NCBI GenBank assembly: GCA_025997475.1 | Contig: BNUQ01000034.1 | Location: 1-21,269, forward strand | Direction: 5' to 3' | DNA length: 21,269 nucleotides | Source of the DNA: Planctomycetales bacterium | Lineage (GTDB): Bacteria > Planctomycetota > SZUA-567 | In this document: positions 20,548 through 21,269 of the stretch, one piece after another | How positions within the stretch are numbered: position 1 is the stretch's first letter | How the letters are laid out: every line of letters starts with the position of its first letter | Made by a program: the position numbers and the translations under genes | The notes under the pieces: model-generated | Seen by the model: the letters and a program-made list of their open reading frames with translations, nothing else | Database searches by the model: none | Told to the model about the DNA's origin: nothing

Positions 20548-21269
20548 ATGCCCTCCCCCCAAATCCCGTTTGCCGTGGGCGACCGTTCGCACGGCTTCGT
20601 CATTCGACAAATTTCACCGGCGTTGGACGAGCGCGCCGTCGCGGTCGAGTGCCGACACGAAAAATCCGGCGCGCGGTTGTTGCACCTTCACGCCGCCGAC
20701 GCCGAAAATCTGTTCGCCGTCGCCTTCGCCACGCCGCCGCCCGACGACACCGGTCTGCCGCATATTCTCGAACACACCGTCCTCTGCGGCTCGGAAAAAT
20801 TTCCGGTCAAAGACCCGTTCGTCGAATTGTTGAAGACCTCGCTCGCGACCTTTCTCAACGCGATGACCTATCCCGACAAAACGGTTTATCCCTGCGCGTC
20901 GCTGAATCACCGCGACTTTTTCAACCTCGCGCGCGTCTATGCCGACGCCGTTTTTCACCCGCGCCTGACGCCGGAACATTTTGCCCAGGAGGGTTATCAC
21001 TACGAATGGACCGCCGGCGGCGACCTGACCGTCAAGGGCGTGGTCTATAACGAAATGAAAGGCGCCTACGCCGATATGGACGGCGTCATCGCCCGCGAAG
21101 AAGCGGCGCGCCTGTTTGACAACGCCTACGGTCGCGACTACGGCGGCGACCCGCGCCGCATTCCGCAACTTACTTACGAACAATTTCGCGCCTTTCACGC
21201 CCGCTATTATCACCCGTCCAACGCGCGGATTTTTCTCTACGGCGACATTCCGACCGCCGAGCATTTGCG
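20548..21269 (+). CDS. M16C zinc metalloprotease (PreP / presequence protease-like), N-terminal part
   Basis: The first ~240 residues are visible; the frame runs off the right edge. The inverted zinc motif HILEH (His72, Glu75, His76) and the downstream ligand Glu169 in VVYNEMKGAYAD are complete. The surrounding HTVLCGSEKFPVKDPFVELL and FLNAMTYPDKTVYPCAS are signatures of the M16C subfamily (PreP, falcilysin and bacterial relatives), which degrade short peptides in a closed chamber. No signal peptide is seen, so it is probably cytosolic. Full-length relatives are ~970 residues. The start has CTCGGAG with a 6-base spacer. Confidence 0.93.
   Translation, partial: MPSPQIPFAVGDRSHGFVIRQISPALDERAVAVECRHEKSGARLLHLHAADAENLFAVAFATPPPDDTGLPHILEHTVLCGSEKFPVKDPFVELLKTSLATFLNAMTYPDKTVYPCASLNHRDFFNLARVYADAVFHPRLTPEHFAQEGYHYEWTAGGDLTVKGVVYNEMKGAYADMDGVIAREEAARLFDNAYGRDYGGDPRRIPQLTYEQFRAFHARYYHPSNARIFLYGDIPTAEHL

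Noticed and set aside
17767..20548. Integron-like cassette array with attC sites
   Set aside because: No paired RYYYAAC/GTTRRRY core sites or long imperfect palindromes follow the genes. The shared elements are ordinary terminators and no integrase is seen.

Overview
The window reads as a stretch of chromosome from a Gram-negative bacterium. Evidence for this is an LPS heptosyltransferase, a lipobox lipoprotein, a type IV prepilin-like protein, and housekeeping genes for TopA, RsmI, MetX and a FolD-like protein. The paired-CxxC zinc-ribbon membrane protein and the style of the pilin recall Planctomycetes/PVC bacteria. That placement is inference from protein style, because no rRNA or other marker lies in the window.

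Layout. (1) Positions 1-877 are a small graveyard of toxin/nuclease genes. The 3' end of an IS630-family transposase with its terminal repeat abuts a decayed DUF1016 (YhcG-like) nuclease gene. Next comes an intact VbhA-like Fic antitoxin, whose toxin gene is cut after about 13 codons by a 102-bp MITE. The MITE's 27-bp ends match the IS end. (2) Positions 887-7572 on the minus strand read topA, then a single-chain type IIG/ISP-like restriction-methylation enzyme, then a FolD homologue that has lost three conserved cyclohydrolase residues. (3) Positions 7773-16466 on the plus strand hold a lipoprotein, metX, a lone C-terminal part of a U32-type peptidase, rsmI coupled to an unrecognised 523-aa protein, waaF, a zinc-ribbon membrane protein and two tiny membrane proteins. 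(4) Positions 17213-20304 hold a prepilin-like gene, a coiled-coil nuclease-like gene, a VapBC-type toxin-antitoxin pair and a second coiled-coil nuclease gene. Each of these four transcription units ends in a look-alike terminator. (5) From 20548 to the right edge is the start of an M16C (PreP-like) metalloprotease.

The most striking non-coding feature is a set of 7-bp-period tandem arrays in most of the larger intergenic spaces. They occur near 872-900, 1886-1923, 9299-9326, 10576-10846, 13094-13118, 14390-14494 and 16871-16966. Several form inverted pairs around a hairpin or a larger nested palindrome. Three genes (folD, the 523-aa gene, waaF) have their stop codon inside an array. Separate hairpin clusters lie at 9358-9640, 13181-13333 and 16538-16764.

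No wholly new system can be proven from sequence alone. The best candidates for follow-up are the heptamer-bracketed palindromes, the IS630/MITE inactivation of two toxin-type loci with a surviving antitoxin, the FolD homologue with an altered active site, and the paired coiled-coil nuclease cassettes. One of those nucleases lacks the expected catalytic Glu.
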